A stretch of 42,867 bases of DNA from Acinetobacter sp. WU_MDCI_Axc73 (GTDB lineage: Bacteria; Pseudomonadota; Gammaproteobacteria; Pseudomonadales; Moraxellaceae). The stretch is taken from the NCBI RefSeq assembly GCF_025562455.1, contig NZ_JAHPRO010000024.1, positions 1-42,867 on the forward strand. The letters are read 5' to 3'. Under the pieces are notes generated by a model. It saw only the letters and a list, made by a program, of their open reading frames with translations, searched no databases and was not told the DNA's origin. A program made the position numbers and the translations under genes. Of this stretch, positions 30,466-39,571 are shown in pieces. Numbering within the stretch: the first letter of the stretch is position 1; every line of letters starts with the position of its first letter.

Positions 30466-31587
30466 ATGAATAAAACCATCGGGATATTTGGTGGTGGCCA
30501 ACTGGGTCGGATGATGGCTCAAGCTGCTTTACCATTCAATATTCAATGTACTTTTTTTGAAGCCCAGCAAGATTGTCCAGCCGCGGCGCTTGGACAGGTT
30601 TTTTCAAGTCAGGCAGAACAGGGTTTAAGTGCTTTTATTCAAAGTGCCGATGTATTTAGTCTTGAGTTTGAAAATACACCACTCGAAGATGTCGATGCTC
30701 TCAGTCAAACCAAATCCATTTATCCGCCACGTGAGGCACTTGCAATTGCGCAAAATCGTCTTTCAGAAAAGACTTTATTTAATGCGCTTGATATTCCAGT
30801 TGCGCCGTTCAAAGCGGTGGATAGTCTAGAGTCACTGAAACAAGCGGTCTCTGTATTGGGTTTACCGATTGTCTTGAAAACGGCGACAGGCGGTTATGAT
30901 GGCAAAGGGCAATTTGTTTTGCGTGAGCATGAGCAGCTTGAACAAGCGTGGGCTGAACTTGGGGCAGCACAATCATTGATTGCTGAAAGTTTTGTGACCT
31001 TTTCGCGTGAAGTTTCTATTATTGCTGTGCGTGGTCAAGATGGTGAAGTAAAAACTTGGCCTTTGGCGGAAAATCATCATCATCATGGGATTTTATCGCA
31101 TTCGATAGTACCTGCACCAAACAGTGAAGATTTACAACCTGTTGCGCAGGATTACATTACTCGATTGTTGAATCATCTGAACTACGTGGGTGTTTTGACG
31201 CTCGAATTATTTGTGACTGAGCAAGGCTTATTTGCGAATGAAATGGCACCACGTGTACACAATTCAGGACATTGGTCGATCGAAGGATCGGTGTGTTCAC
31301 AGTTCGAAAATCATATTCGGGCGGTGGCTGGTTTGCCACTGGGTTCAACTGAGGTAGTGCGTCCCACAGTGATGGTTAATATCATTGGGAAACATCCAAA
31401 ATCTGAGGATGTTTTAGCTTTAAATGGTGCACATTTACATCTATACAATAAGACAGAGCGTGAAGGCCGTAAGCTCGGTCATGTCACCTTAATGCCGGTG
31501 AATAGTGAGGATTTGGTCGGTTTATGCCGCCAATTAGCGCATATTTTACCTGAGCCATTGGCCTTAAAAGATGATATGACGCTGTAA
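30466..31587 (+). CDS. purK: N5-carboxyaminoimidazole ribonucleotide synthase
   Basis: ATP-grasp enzyme making N5-CAIR from AIR, bicarbonate and ATP, the substrate for PurE. It is 373 aa. The N-terminus has GIFGGGQLGRMMAQAA. ATP-grasp motifs include PIVLKTATGGYDGKGQF and the metal-binding LELFVTEQGLFANEMAPRVHNSGH. The ATG at 30466 fits the family. It is cotranscribed with purE and followed by a terminator, after which the repeat-rich spacer begins. Confidence 0.96.
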   Translation: MNKTIGIFGGGQLGRMMAQAALPFNIQCTFFEAQQDCPAAALGQVFSSQAEQGLSAFIQSADVFSLEFENTPLEDVDALSQTKSIYPPREALAIAQNRLSEKTLFNALDIPVAPFKAVDSLESLKQAVSVLGLPIVLKTATGGYDGKGQFVLREHEQLEQAWAELGAAQSLIAESFVTFSREVSIIAVRGQDGEVKTWPLAENHHHHGILSHSIVPAPNSEDLQPVAQDYITRLLNHLNYVGVLTLELFVTEQGLFANEMAPRVHNSGHWSIEGSVCSQFENHIRAVAGLPLGSTEVVRPTVMVNIIGKHPKSEDVLALNGAHLHLYNKTEREGRKLGHVTLMPVNSEDLVGLCRQLAHILPEPLALKDDMTL

Positions 31588-31603
31588 TATTTAAATTTTA
31601 ACC

Positions 31604-31635
31604 AAAAAAACGATCAGAATATTGGTCGTTTTTTT
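31604..31635 (+). terminator. purK terminator
   Basis: Arms AAAAAAACGATCA (31604-31616) and TGGTCGTTTTTTT (31623-31635) with one G-U pair and a 6-nt loop. Confidence 0.85.
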
Positions 31636-31791
31636 TGTTAGAGCGTATTTCAATTTAACCTTTTATCTTATTTATCTCGTCAAAGCGTTTAAATCTGGTT
31701 ATTTTTTAACAAGATTTCATTAGATACCATGAATCTTTATATTGAAAATAGAGGGCTAAAAAATTCAAATTACACTCCTATTTCTGCTTTT

Positions 31792-32326
31792 TTTGAATTT
31801 AAATTAACTTTGATAAATGTTGAGCCTCTCTTTATTTTTATCCACAAGGAGAAAGTACAAAGGGCTATAAAAAGAAACAAGTCGATGATTGAGGATTTTT
31901 TGAATTCAAAATAGGGTTTACTTCATATTCTGTGTTTTAAATTCAAAAACCAAGCTTAAGGTTATCCACAATTGATGTTGTGGGTGTATTTGAATTCAAA
32001 AGAGTGGTTGAGGTTTTGTTTAACTTTTAAATTCAAAATATAAAATGGTTGTAAATCGAACAAAATGCTATCTAAGTTGCTGTAAATACTAAAAATGATG
32101 ACTCTTTGGTTTTAATTCAATATTTTTGAAATACCATCATGTTGAACATGCTTTGAATTTAAATTGGAAAACTATTTTGAATTTAAAATTAAACATATGG
32201 AAAAGTTTGAATTTAAAACAGAGTTCGATTTTAAATTTAAAATAAGAAAAATGAATTCAAAGTTACGAATCTTATCTGTCATCGCGCTATCTAAATGCTA
32301 AGGTAAAATCAAAATTTAAATTCAAA
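31792..32326. repeat. oriC-like cluster: ten TTTRAATTYAAA palindromes and two DnaA boxes
   Basis: Exact copies begin at 31792, 31899, 31936, 31989, 32026, 32152, 32176, 32206, 32230 and 32315, each 12 bp. Degenerate copies lie at 31590, 32110 and 32250. Perfect DnaA boxes (TTATCCACA) lie at 31838-31846 and 31962-31970. The spacing is partly regular: 37 bp twice (31899-31936, 31989-32026) and 24 bp twice (32152-32176, 32206-32230). The last copy ends 16 bp before the transglycosylase start. The region (31636-32342) has no credible gene. A frame at 31729-31914 has no RBS and runs through the repeats. Confidence 0.85.
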
Positions 32327-32342
32327 AATGGTGATGATAACA

Positions 32343-33632
32343 ATGCAACGTTTGCCTTTCTTTCTTTCTTCCTGTTTTTTTCTAGCGACCCAGGCTCAAG
32401 CTGAACTCATTATGAATGGTGCGACGATTTCTGCCACCACTACGACACCCCCTGTATCCAGTAGTTTTTCACCCCAAAATAATTTTCAGGGTTGTATCGC
32501 CAATTTACGTTCGCAAGCCATCAGTTCTGGTGTTAGTGCTACAATCTACGACCGTTATACACAAAATTTAAGTCCTGATTATTCTGTAATTGATAAATTA
32601 AATTATCAGCCTGAATTTTCAACGCCGATTTGGGATTATCTTTCTGGTTTAGTGGATGAAGAACGAGTACAGGCCGGTCAGCAAAAAATGTCGCAATATC
32701 GTGATGTGCTAAATCGTGCATCACAAGCCTACGGTGTACCACCAGAAACTATTGTTGCGGTTTGGGGTGTTGAAAGTAATTATGGTGATATTTCTGGAAA
32801 ATATCCGTTACTTCAGGCGCTCGGAACATTAAGTTGTGAAGGTCGCCGCCAGAGCTATTTTCGGGGTGAGTTCTTTGCCACGCTGCGCATTTTACAGCGC
32901 GGTGATTTGAGGGAAGATCAGTTAAAAGGCTCATGGGCAGGCGCATTTGGTCATACTCAGTTTATGCCATCGACTTATGAAAGATTAGCGGTTGATTTTG
33001 ATGGCGATGGACGCCGTGATTTGGTCTCAAGTGTGCCAGATGCACTCGCTTCAACAGCGAATTTCTTGAAAAAGGCGGGTTGGCAAACGGGAATGCCGTG
33101 GGGATTTGAAGTGAAAATCCCGCAAGGTATGTCAATCAGTGGAGAAGGGCGTCGTAATAAAAAGCCATTGAGCTATTGGACTGCAAATGGTTTAACTCGT
33201 GTGGATGGTTCGCAACTTGTTCAGGGTAATCTTTCAACATCTACTCCAGCGGGTTTGATGACACCAGCAGGTGCGAATGGACCAGCATTTTTAGTATTTA
33301 AAAACTTTGATGTGATTTATAGTTACAATGCTGCCGAAAGTTATGGTTTGGCGATTGCTCATTTGTCAGATCGATTACGTGGTGCAGGCCCCTTTGTGAG
33401 CTCATGGCCGACGGATGATCCTGGAACATCCCGTGCTGAACGCCGTGAAATTCAGCGGTATTTAATCAGTCGTGGTTATGATATTGGAGAGGTTGATGGT
33501 TTGATTGGAGATAAATCTCGTCAGGCTATTCGTCAGGAACAAACTCGTTTAGGGTTGAATCCAACAGGTCGGGCAGGGCAAAAGATTTTAAAAGCGATTC
33601 GTACGCAACAAGCAGTGAAAATGATGCAGTAG
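32343..33632 (+). CDS. lytic murein transglycosylase, MltB family
   Basis: Cleaves the MurNAc-GlcNAc bond of peptidoglycan, leaving 1,6-anhydro-MurNAc. It is 429 aa: signal peptide (MQRLPFFLSSCFFLATQAQA), an SLT_2 catalytic domain (about 48-345) with Glu144 in AVWGVESNYGD as the likely catalytic residue, AGAFGHTQFMPSTY downstream, and a C-terminal peptidoglycan-binding domain (about 365-420, REIQRYLISRGYDIGEVDGLIG). No lipobox is seen, so it is probably soluble in the periplasm. The ATG at 32343 begins the signal peptide. The ATG at 32328 lies 2 bp after a palindrome copy and lacks an RBS. Its products feed AnmK and Mpl. Confidence 0.9.
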   Translation: MQRLPFFLSSCFFLATQAQAELIMNGATISATTTTPPVSSSFSPQNNFQGCIANLRSQAISSGVSATIYDRYTQNLSPDYSVIDKLNYQPEFSTPIWDYLSGLVDEERVQAGQQKMSQYRDVLNRASQAYGVPPETIVAVWGVESNYGDISGKYPLLQALGTLSCEGRRQSYFRGEFFATLRILQRGDLREDQLKGSWAGAFGHTQFMPSTYERLAVDFDGDGRRDLVSSVPDALASTANFLKKAGWQTGMPWGFEVKIPQGMSISGEGRRNKKPLSYWTANGLTRVDGSQLVQGNLSTSTPAGLMTPAGANGPAFLVFKNFDVIYSYNAAESYGLAIAHLSDRLRGAGPFVSSWPTDDPGTSRAERREIQRYLISRGYDIGEVDGLIGDKSRQAIRQEQTRLGLNPTGRAGQKILKAIRTQQAVKMMQ

Positions 33633-33652
33633 TTTTTAAAATCTGACTGATG

Positions 33653-33692
33653 AAACCATAAAAGGTCTACACTTGTAGACCTTTTATGGTTT
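33653..33692. terminator. bidirectional terminator, 19-bp stem
   Basis: Perfect 19-bp arms (33653-33671 and 33674-33692) with a 2-nt loop and core AAAAGGTCTACA/TGTAGACCTTTT. It lies between the convergent transglycosylase gene and the 33701-34078 gene. Confidence 0.8.
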
Positions 33693-33700
33693 GAAAAGCT

Positions 33701-34078
33701 TTATTCGATCGGGGAGTGATCCAGTTTGACTGCTTCAAGTATGTCCATAATCACGGTAGTGACATCCTGACTGAGTTCACGATCATTAAAAATTTCATAG
33801 GCAGTAATGGTGACATCAGTATCACTAGGTAACAGTTTTTGTTCTTCTTCAATGAGATGTTCAATAGGCAATAAGGTTTGTTTTACTTCAAGATGCAAAA
33901 TATCCTTAAATGCGACATTTTCGTCCTCAAGTTCAATTTCTTGTTCATTGAAATACGGTAATAAAATCGAATGGAGATAGGGTTGAATCTCAATGATGTT
34001 AAGAATTTCAATATCACGTGTTTGCTCAATCGTACTGATTAGATCATTCACTTCAATCAAGATATGATAGTAACTCAC
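33701..34078 (-). CDS. hypothetical acidic protein, 125 aa
   Basis: Family not recognised. It is very acidic (many Glu and Asp), Ile/Leu-rich and without a signal peptide or membrane helix. Segments such as NEQEIELEDENVAF and EEEQKLLPSDTDVTIT suggest an alpha/beta soluble protein. I prefer the GTG at 34078 because GGAG lies 6 bp upstream. The ATG at 34090 has no Shine-Dalgarno and its own first codons form that GGAG. It shares a bidirectional terminator with the transglycosylase gene. Function unknown. Confidence 0.6.
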   Translation of the reverse strand: MSYYHILIEVNDLISTIEQTRDIEILNIIEIQPYLHSILLPYFNEQEIELEDENVAFKDILHLEVKQTLLPIEHLIEEEQKLLPSDTDVTITAYEIFNDRELSQDVTTVIMDILEAVKLDHSPIE

Positions 34079-34221
34079 GTCGATCTCCATTAGATATTCA
34101 CTAGATTAAGCTAACACAATAGCATGAATCCTAAAGTGATTTCGGTTACAGAATATAATCAACATGAAATAACTTAAAAAATAGTATCAGAAAAAATAGG
34201 GTTTATAAGATAAAATTATTT

Positions 34222-34749
34222 TTAAGCGTTGCGAGATGATGATAAGAGTTGACTCACGATTAAATCAATGATGTAGGCAATCAAGCAGCCAGTCACGCAA
34301 AATATGATACGAAATAATGCACCTTCAATAGTGTGATGTGAGACATCATAAACGGTTACAATCAAAAAGCTAGCAAGCGCAATCCCGCAATATTCACCAT
34401 GTTTAAGAATAATGCAGATGAGAGTTGTGATAAAAATTCCCAGAATTAAAAAATAATATTCCAGATTAATATAACTGACATAATGTGATGCGCCTGAAAT
34501 AAGAAACCAAATTGCAATCCCAACAACTGAACCAATGATATTTCCTGTAATCTGATTAAAATTAACTTTATTTGTTTGGTCAAACTGTAAGGTAAAAAAA
34601 GCCGTAAGAGAGGCCCATAAAAAGAAATTTGAGGTTTTGTCTCTGTCGATAATGATGGAAATGAGGGTGATAATTACCGCACAGCTCAGGATTTTAACAA
34701 TATATTGAATTTGTTGTGAATTTGACTTGCTCATCTTCTTAAATGTCAT
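34222..34749 (-). CDS. FUSC-like inner-membrane protein
   Basis: 175 aa with about five hydrophobic helices, starting YIVKILSCAVIITLISIII and ending IIFCVTGCLIAYIIDLIV. The layout (FFLWASLTAFFTLQ, then NQITGNIIGSVVGIAIWFLI with a conserved G-x-x-x-G) resembles the membrane half of FUSC/aromatic-acid-exporter proteins but lacks the cytoplasmic part of the full-length proteins. It may be a short family member or half of a split system. Start codons at 34749 and 34734 are possible and neither has a clear RBS. It is very AT-rich compared with its neighbours. Confidence 0.6.
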   Translation of the reverse strand: MTFKKMSKSNSQQIQYIVKILSCAVIITLISIIIDRDKTSNFFLWASLTAFFTLQFDQTNKVNFNQITGNIIGSVVGIAIWFLISGASHYVSYINLEYYFLILGIFITTLICIILKHGEYCGIALASFLIVTVYDVSHHTIEGALFRIIFCVTGCLIAYIIDLIVSQLLSSSRNA

Positions 34750-34800
34750 TTCCAAAAGAGCCGAAGAGGGAATTACTATAAATCAAAAAGTTAATATACA

Positions 34801-34837
34801 AATGAAAAAACCGCGCATATTGCGCGGTTTTTTCATT
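34801..34837 (-). terminator. dnaK terminator
   Basis: Perfect 17-bp arms AATGAAAAAACCGCGCA (34801-34817) and its complement (34821-34837), 3-nt loop, U6 after the GC core. It lies 12 bp past the dnaK stop. Confidence 0.9.
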
Positions 34838-34848
34838 AAAGAGACAAA

Positions 34849-36792
34849 TTATTTTTTGTCATCTTTGACTTCTGTGAACTCAGCATCTACAACGCCATCG
34901 TCTGCTTTTTGTTGTTGACCTGCATCACCACCTTGGAATGCATTTGGATCAAAACCTTCTGCACCGCCAGCACCTTGTGCTTGTTCATAAGCACGTTGTG
35001 TGATTGGCATCAAGATGTTTTGTAAAGCTTCAGTTTTCGCTTTGATATCATCTACATCATTTTCTTTCGTGGCTGCTTCAAGTTCAGACACCGCAGTTGC
35101 AACCGCAGTTTTTTCATCTTCAGTGACTTTATCACCCAGATCTTTGACTGCTTTGTTTGAGCTAGACACTAAAGCATCCGCTTCATTGCGTGCTTTCGCT
35201 AACTCTTCAAACTTACGGTCTTCTTCAGCATTCGCTTCAGCATCTTTGATCATGGCATCGATTTCAGCATCAGACAAACCTGAATTGGCTTTGATCTGAA
35301 TCGATTGCTCTTTACCCGTGCTCTTATCTTTCGCAGACACTTTCAAGATACCATCAGCGTTGATGTCGAACGATACTTCAATTTGCGGTACGCCACGTGG
35401 AGCAGGTGGAATATCGCCTAACTGGAAGTTACCCAACAACTTGTTTTGTTGAGCCATTTTACGTTCACCTTGGTAAACTGAAATGTCAACCGCAGGTTGA
35501 TTATCTGCTGCTGTAGAGAACACTTGTGATTTCTTCGCAGGAATCGTGGTGTTCTTCTCAATTATCGGAGTTAATACACCGCCCATTGTTTCGATACCTA
35601 AAGTTAATGGTGTCACGTCTAATAAAAGTACGTCAGTTTTGTCACCAGACAATACTGCACCTTGTATCGCAGCACCAATCGCAACTGCTTCGTCAGGGTT
35701 CACGTCTTTACGTGGCTCTTTACCAAAAAATTCTTGTACTTTTTGTTGTACAAGCGGCATACGAGACTGACCACCAACCAAGATCACGTCAGAGATGTCA
35801 GAAGTTGATAAACCTGCATCTTTCAATGCAATTTTACAAGGCTCAATGGTGCGAGCAACCAAATCTGCAACCAAACCTTCAAGTTTTGCACGAGTCACAT
35901 TGATCACTAAGTGTTTAGGACCAGTTGCATCAGCCGTGATATATGGCAGATTGATTTCAGTTGCATTTGATGAAGAAAGCTCAATTTTTGCTTTTTCGGC
36001 AGCTTCTTTTAAACGTTGTAACGCAAGTGGATCATTTTTCAGATTCACACTTTGTTCTTTTTTGAACTCTTCAACCAAGTATTCAATCAAGGCATTATCG
36101 AAGTCTTCACCACCAAGGAAAGTATCACCATTGGTTGATAACACTTCGATTTGCTGGTCGCCATCAAGATCTGCGATCTCAATGATAGAAACGTCAAATG
36201 TACCACCACCCAAGTCGTAAACAGCAACTTTACGGTCGCCTTCTTTTTTGTCCATACCGAACGCAAGTGCTGCAGCCGTTGGTTCGTTGATGATACGTTT
36301 TACATCAAGGCCTGCAATTTTACCTGCATCTTTAGTCGCTTGACGTTGTGCATCGTTAAAGTATGCAGGAACGGTAATAACGGCTTCCGTTACAGTTTCA
36401 CCCAAGTAGTCTTCGGCAGTTTTTTTCATCTTTTTCAAGATTTCAGCAGATACTTGTTGTGGAGCAAGTTTCTTGTCGTTGACTTCAACCCAAGCATCGC
36501 CATTGTCTGCTTTGATGATTTTATAAGGTACCAGACCAATATCTTTTTGTACCGCAGCATCATCATAGCGACGACCAATTAAACGTTTGATCGCAAATAA
36601 TGTATTTTTAGGGTTAGTGACTGCTTGACGTTTTGCAGACTGACCCACCAAGATTTCACCATCTTTATATGCAATGATCGAAGGGGTTGTACGTGCGCCT
36701 TCAGCATTTTCGATGACTTTAACTTTATCGCCTTCAAGTACTGCAACACATGAGTTGGTTGTACCCAAGTCAATACCAATAATCTTTGCCAT
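34849..36792 (-). CDS. dnaK: chaperone protein DnaK (Hsp70)
   Basis: ATP-driven chaperone working with DnaJ and GrpE. It is 647 aa. The nucleotide-binding domain has [12 protein letters not shown] (6-17), [30 protein letters not shown] and [11 protein letters not shown] conserved linker, [10 protein letters not shown], leads to the substrate-binding domain, then a helical lid and a Gly/Gln/Asp-rich tail ending [10 protein letters not shown]. It starts at the ATG 36792. grpE lies upstream in the same direction, and a sigma-32-like promoter lies between them. dnaJ is not in the window. Confidence 0.97.
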   Translation of the reverse strand: MAKIIGIDLGTTNSCVAVLEGDKVKVIENAEGARTTPSIIAYKDGEILVGQSAKRQAVTNPKNTLFAIKRLIGRRYDDAAVQKDIGLVPYKIIKADNGDAWVEVNDKKLAPQQVSAEILKKMKKTAEDYLGETVTEAVITVPAYFNDAQRQATKDAGKIAGLDVKRIINEPTAAALAFGMDKKEGDRKVAVYDLGGGTFDVSIIEIADLDGDQQIEVLSTNGDTFLGGEDFDNALIEYLVEEFKKEQSVNLKNDPLALQRLKEAAEKAKIELSSSNATEINLPYITADATGPKHLVINVTRAKLEGLVADLVARTIEPCKIALKDAGLSTSDISDVILVGGQSRMPLVQQKVQEFFGKEPRKDVNPDEAVAIGAAIQGAVLSGDKTDVLLLDVTPLTLGIETMGGVLTPIIEKNTTIPAKKSQVFSTAADNQPAVDISVYQGERKMAQQNKLLGNFQLGDIPPAPRGVPQIEVSFDINADGILKVSAKDKSTGKEQSIQIKANSGLSDAEIDAMIKDAEANAEEDRKFEELAKARNEADALVSSSNKAVKDLGDKVTEDEKTAVATAVSELEAATKENDVDDIKAKTEALQNILMPITQRAYEQAQGAGGAEGFDPNAFQGGDAGQQQKADDGVVDAEFTEVKDDKK

Positions 36793-36838
36793 TTGGTGTA
36801 TTCCTCAAATTTTTTTGCAATGTTTTGCTTGTTATTCG

Positions 36839-36866
36839 ATATGAGAGTTAATCGTGTTTTTTCAAG
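36839..36866 (-). promoter_or_regulatory. sigma-32-like heat-shock promoter of dnaK
   Basis: On the minus strand CTTGAAA (36860-36866), 13 bp, then TCTCATAT (36839-36846). The -35 is perfect and the -10 matches CCCCATNT at six of eight positions. It lies 47 bp upstream of dnaK. Confidence 0.7.
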
Positions 36867-36910
36867 GATTTTTATGAAAAAAAATCAAAAAACTCTCAAA
36901 TTCTTACATT

Positions 36911-36937
36911 TGTGAGCAAATACATGCTTTGCTCACA
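36911..36937 (-). terminator. hairpin between grpE and dnaK
   Basis: Perfect 10-bp arms TGTGAGCAAA (36911-36920) and TTTGCTCACA (36928-36937), 7-nt loop, just past the grpE stop. There is no T run, so it may be an mRNA processing or stabilising element rather than a full terminator. Confidence 0.45.
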
Positions 36938-36941
36938 CAAC

Positions 36942-37496
36942 TTATTGACCAACCATCACCATAGCAGGGCGTAACAAACGACCATTTAAGGTATAGCCCT
37001 TTTGTAAAACTGTACCGATTTCATTTGCTTTCGCGTTCGGATCAATTCCCACGGCTTGATGAAGATCAGCGTTAAAACCATTTTGAGTATCTGCTTCCAC
37101 CACACCAAATTTTTCAAGTGTGCTCAGTAAAGATTTCAAGGTCAGTTTTACACCTTCAAGTACAGGTGTTTCTTCATTGCCCGCCGCCTGAATGGCGCGT
37201 TCCAAATTATCGACAGAATCCAATAATTCTTTTGCAAATTTTTCAAGCACAGTCTCTTTGTGTTTTTCAGACTCACGTTGAATGCGCTCTACACTTTTTT
37301 GTGCTTCGTAAACGGCATTTGCGGTACGTGCTTTTTCAAGTTTTAGGCTTTCTTCGAGTTTGCTGATTTGAGTTTTTAAATCTTCAACGCCAGCATCGAC
37401 CCCTTGCCCAGTATCTTCAGATTGAATTTGTTCATTATTTTGAATTTCTTGCTCTGAAGATAAGTCTTGAGCTTGTTCGTTTTGCTCATTAGCCAT
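36942..37496 (-). CDS. grpE: nucleotide exchange factor GrpE
   Basis: Releases ADP from DnaK. It is 184 aa with a Gln/Glu-rich disordered N-terminus, a long coiled coil (about 35-90) and the GrpE motif region near [18 protein letters not shown], followed by [23 protein letters not shown] and the C-terminal [11 protein letters not shown]. The ATG at 37496 (MANEQNEQ) has CGGAGA upstream. The longer frame from 37547 has no family support. It lies 149 bp upstream of dnaK, same direction. Confidence 0.95.
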   Translation of the reverse strand: MANEQNEQAQDLSSEQEIQNNEQIQSEDTGQGVDAGVEDLKTQISKLEESLKLEKARTANAVYEAQKSVERIQRESEKHKETVLEKFAKELLDSVDNLERAIQAAGNEETPVLEGVKLTLKSLLSTLEKFGVVEADTQNGFNADLHQAVGIDPNAKANEIGTVLQKGYTLNGRLLRPAMVMVGQ

Positions 37497-37604
37497 TGAT
37501 GATCTCCGTTTAAATGGGTTTTTAAACATGTACAGTCCTTTTGGCATCGGTGTCTATAACAGAATTTGCTGAACTGCCATGAGTTTTGATTCTTGATGAG
37601 TAAA

Positions 37605-37630
37605 GTAAGGTCATCCTTTAAAAATTCAAG
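37605..37630 (-). promoter_or_regulatory. weak candidate heat-shock promoter of grpE
   Basis: On the minus strand CTTGAA (37625-37630), 14 bp, then CCTTAC (37605-37610). The -35 fits sigma-32, the -10 only partly (CCCCAT expected). Confidence 0.3.
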
Positions 37631-37653
37631 CATGCTGTTATATTTAAATCTCT

Positions 37654-38550
37654 TTAATTTTCTTTAATTAAGTAAAAATCGAGGTGTTCGATTAAAAAAG
37701 CAATAAATTGCTGAATGATTCTGGGTAAATGTTGACGAGACACATACACTAACGAAAGCGTTAAATCTGGTGCAGAAAAAGCAGCTAATACCTGAATTAA
37801 TCGTCCGTTAATCAAGTCATTTTGCACTAATCGTGCAGGTAACATCGCAATTCCTTGCGCATTGATACACATATCATACAAAGCATTTACGTCGTTACTT
37901 TTAAAGGTACTATTTAAGGGATAATTCTGGGGCTGTTGTTCGACATTAAACAGCGTCCAGTACTGACTGGCATGTTGATGCGTAATACAGTCATATTGTA
38001 AAAGCTGGCTTGGATGGGACAGAGGAGGGTGCTGCGCCAGATAATCGGGATGTGCGCAAAAAATTGATTTGATCTCGTGCACGGGTCGCGCAATTAAACC
38101 ATCAGCCACCTTTTGAGTGATGCGAAGTGCCAAATCCATCTGATGATCAATTAAATCAACCGTATTTTCAGTGAGAATTACTTCAAATTGAATATGGGGG
38201 TATTGTCGTTTAAACGCACGTAGACATTCATTCAAACCCATTTGGTATAAAAATAAACCGCAGGTGAGACGAATTGTACCTGTTTGTTGTTCATGCGCAG
38301 CCAATTCGTACAGTAATGCCTGCTGCTGTAAAATATTTTCACAATACAGTAAAGCTTTTTCCCCCGCAGGGGTCAGTGAGATTTTACGAGTGTTCCGCTG
38401 AAATAGACGTACGGAAAATGTTTGTTCCAAATGATCCAGATAACGTGACACCATGGCTCGAGAATAATTAAGTTGCTCAGCGGCACGGCTCAGGCTGCCT
38501 TGTTCTGCAATACGAACAAAGACTTGCATGGCTTTTATAGTATCCATCAT
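37654..38550 (-). CDS. LysR-family transcriptional regulator
   Basis: About 298 aa from the ATG pair at 38550/38547. The N-terminal winged helix-turn-helix is clear: MQVFVRIAEQGSLSRAAEQL, then YSRAMVSRYLDHLEQ (recognition helix) and LFQRNTRKISLTPAGE. An effector-binding domain follows (about 90-290), with VKSNDVNALYDMCINAQGIAMLP-like wording. Longer starts (38568 ATG, 38613 TTG) run into the divergent promoter region and have no RBS. It is divergent from an MBL-fold gene with about 100 bp between starts, which suggests it controls that gene. The inducer is unknown. Confidence 0.9.
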   Translation of the reverse strand: MMDTIKAMQVFVRIAEQGSLSRAAEQLNYSRAMVSRYLDHLEQTFSVRLFQRNTRKISLTPAGEKALLYCENILQQQALLYELAAHEQQTGTIRLTCGLFLYQMGLNECLRAFKRQYPHIQFEVILTENTVDLIDHQMDLALRITQKVADGLIARPVHEIKSIFCAHPDYLAQHPPLSHPSQLLQYDCITHQHASQYWTLFNVEQQPQNYPLNSTFKSNDVNALYDMCINAQGIAMLPARLVQNDLINGRLIQVLAAFSAPDLTLSLVYVSRQHLPRIIQQFIAFLIEHLDFYLIKEN

Positions 38551-38653
38551 GACATCTGATTGTTGCATTATTCGTAATAGTTTATCTTGAATTAGCGGCT
38601 TTATCTGATACAAATTGCAAATTAAAGTGCTATTTATTTATCTGGATTTAGTT

Positions 38654-39514
38654 ATGCGTAGTTTAAAAGCACCTATTTTAGCCGCAGTCACTTCAGTTTT
38701 ATTTTCTCAAATGGCACTGGCTCAACCGCTGACCCTCAAAAACTTTTTAGCTCAACCACAACATTTTGGTGTGACTTCGACTCTGATTGAAGGGGAGAAA
38801 GAAGTGGTCTTGGTGAATGCACAATTTTCCAAATCAGAAGCACTTCGAGTGGCTGCTGATATTCTGGATAGCGGTAAGACGTTAAAAACCATTTTTGTCA
38901 GTTATGGTGATCCAGACTTTTATTTTGGTTTGGATGTATTTAAGCAGTATTTTCCAAATGCCAAAATCATCGCAACGCCAGAAACAGTAAAACACATCCA
39001 AGACACGGAGGCCTTAAAAGTACAATATTGGTCACCTAAAATGGGCGATAATGCACCTAGGAGCATCATCATTCCACAAGCGTTCACTGGCAAAACACTT
39101 CAACTGGAAAATGAACAGATCGAAATAAAAGGAAATCATGAATTGACTTATTTATGGATTCCGTCGATCAAAGCCGTTGTAGGGGGGATTCCAGTGTCAT
39201 CGGGGATTCATTTATGGATGGCTGATACGCCTAGTAGTAAAGATCGTGCAGAAGTCATTAGTACACTACAAACGATCAAGGCTCTTCAGCCTCAAATAGT
39301 TGTACCTGCACATATGGTAGAAAATGCGCCAGAAAATTTAGCTGCCGTGAATTTTTCATTAGACTATTTAAATAATTATCAGAAAGCAGTAAAAACCACA
39401 AAAACTGCACATCAACTTTCTCAAACAATGCAACAACAATATCCTGAACTTAAGGACACAGAAACATTAGATTTGGGTGCCAAAGTGGTCAAAGGTGAAA
39501 TGAAATGGCCTTAA
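38654..39514 (+). CDS. MBL-fold protein with altered metal site
   Basis: Exported protein of 286 aa with a signal peptide (ending SQMALAQ, about residue 24) and a metallo-beta-lactamase-like fold: STLIEGEKEVVLVNAQFSK, then KTIFVSYGDPDFYFGLDVF. The canonical THxHxDH zinc motif is replaced by SYGDPDFYFG (83-92), so the first His ligands are missing. Later candidates remain, such as GNHELTY and the His of VVPAHMVE. Either it binds metal differently or it is not a zinc hydrolase. I chose the ATG at 38654 because it starts a normal signal peptide. It is divergent from the LysR gene. Confidence 0.8.
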   Translation: MRSLKAPILAAVTSVLFSQMALAQPLTLKNFLAQPQHFGVTSTLIEGEKEVVLVNAQFSKSEALRVAADILDSGKTLKTIFVSYGDPDFYFGLDVFKQYFPNAKIIATPETVKHIQDTEALKVQYWSPKMGDNAPRSIIIPQAFTGKTLQLENEQIEIKGNHELTYLWIPSIKAVVGGIPVSSGIHLWMADTPSSKDRAEVISTLQTIKALQPQIVVPAHMVENAPENLAAVNFSLDYLNNYQKAVKTTKTAHQLSQTMQQQYPELKDTETLDLGAKVVKGEMKWP

Positions 39515-39529
39515 ACCAAGAATAAGACA

Positions 39530-39571
39530 ATGCCTGTTAAATGATAAGAGGAAATCTTCTATAACAGGCAT
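39530..39571 (+). terminator. hairpin after the MBL-fold gene
   Basis: ATGCCTGTTA (39530-39539) and TAACAGGCAT (39562-39571) enclose 22 nt, followed by ATTTTCC. Probable terminator. Confidence 0.5.

Noticed and set aside
31729..31914. 61-aa open frame in the palindrome-rich spacer
   Set aside because: No RBS, no recognisable family, and its codons run through a palindrome copy, a DnaA box and into another palindrome. The repeats explain the sequence better than coding does.
31792..32326. CRISPR array
   Set aside because: The repeats are only 12 bp, palindromic, irregularly spaced and occur on no fixed unit, and no cas genes are present.
35526..36582. Several plus-strand open frames opposite dnaK
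   Set aside because: They are complements of a highly conserved coding sequence, and long antisense frames are common opposite dnaK.
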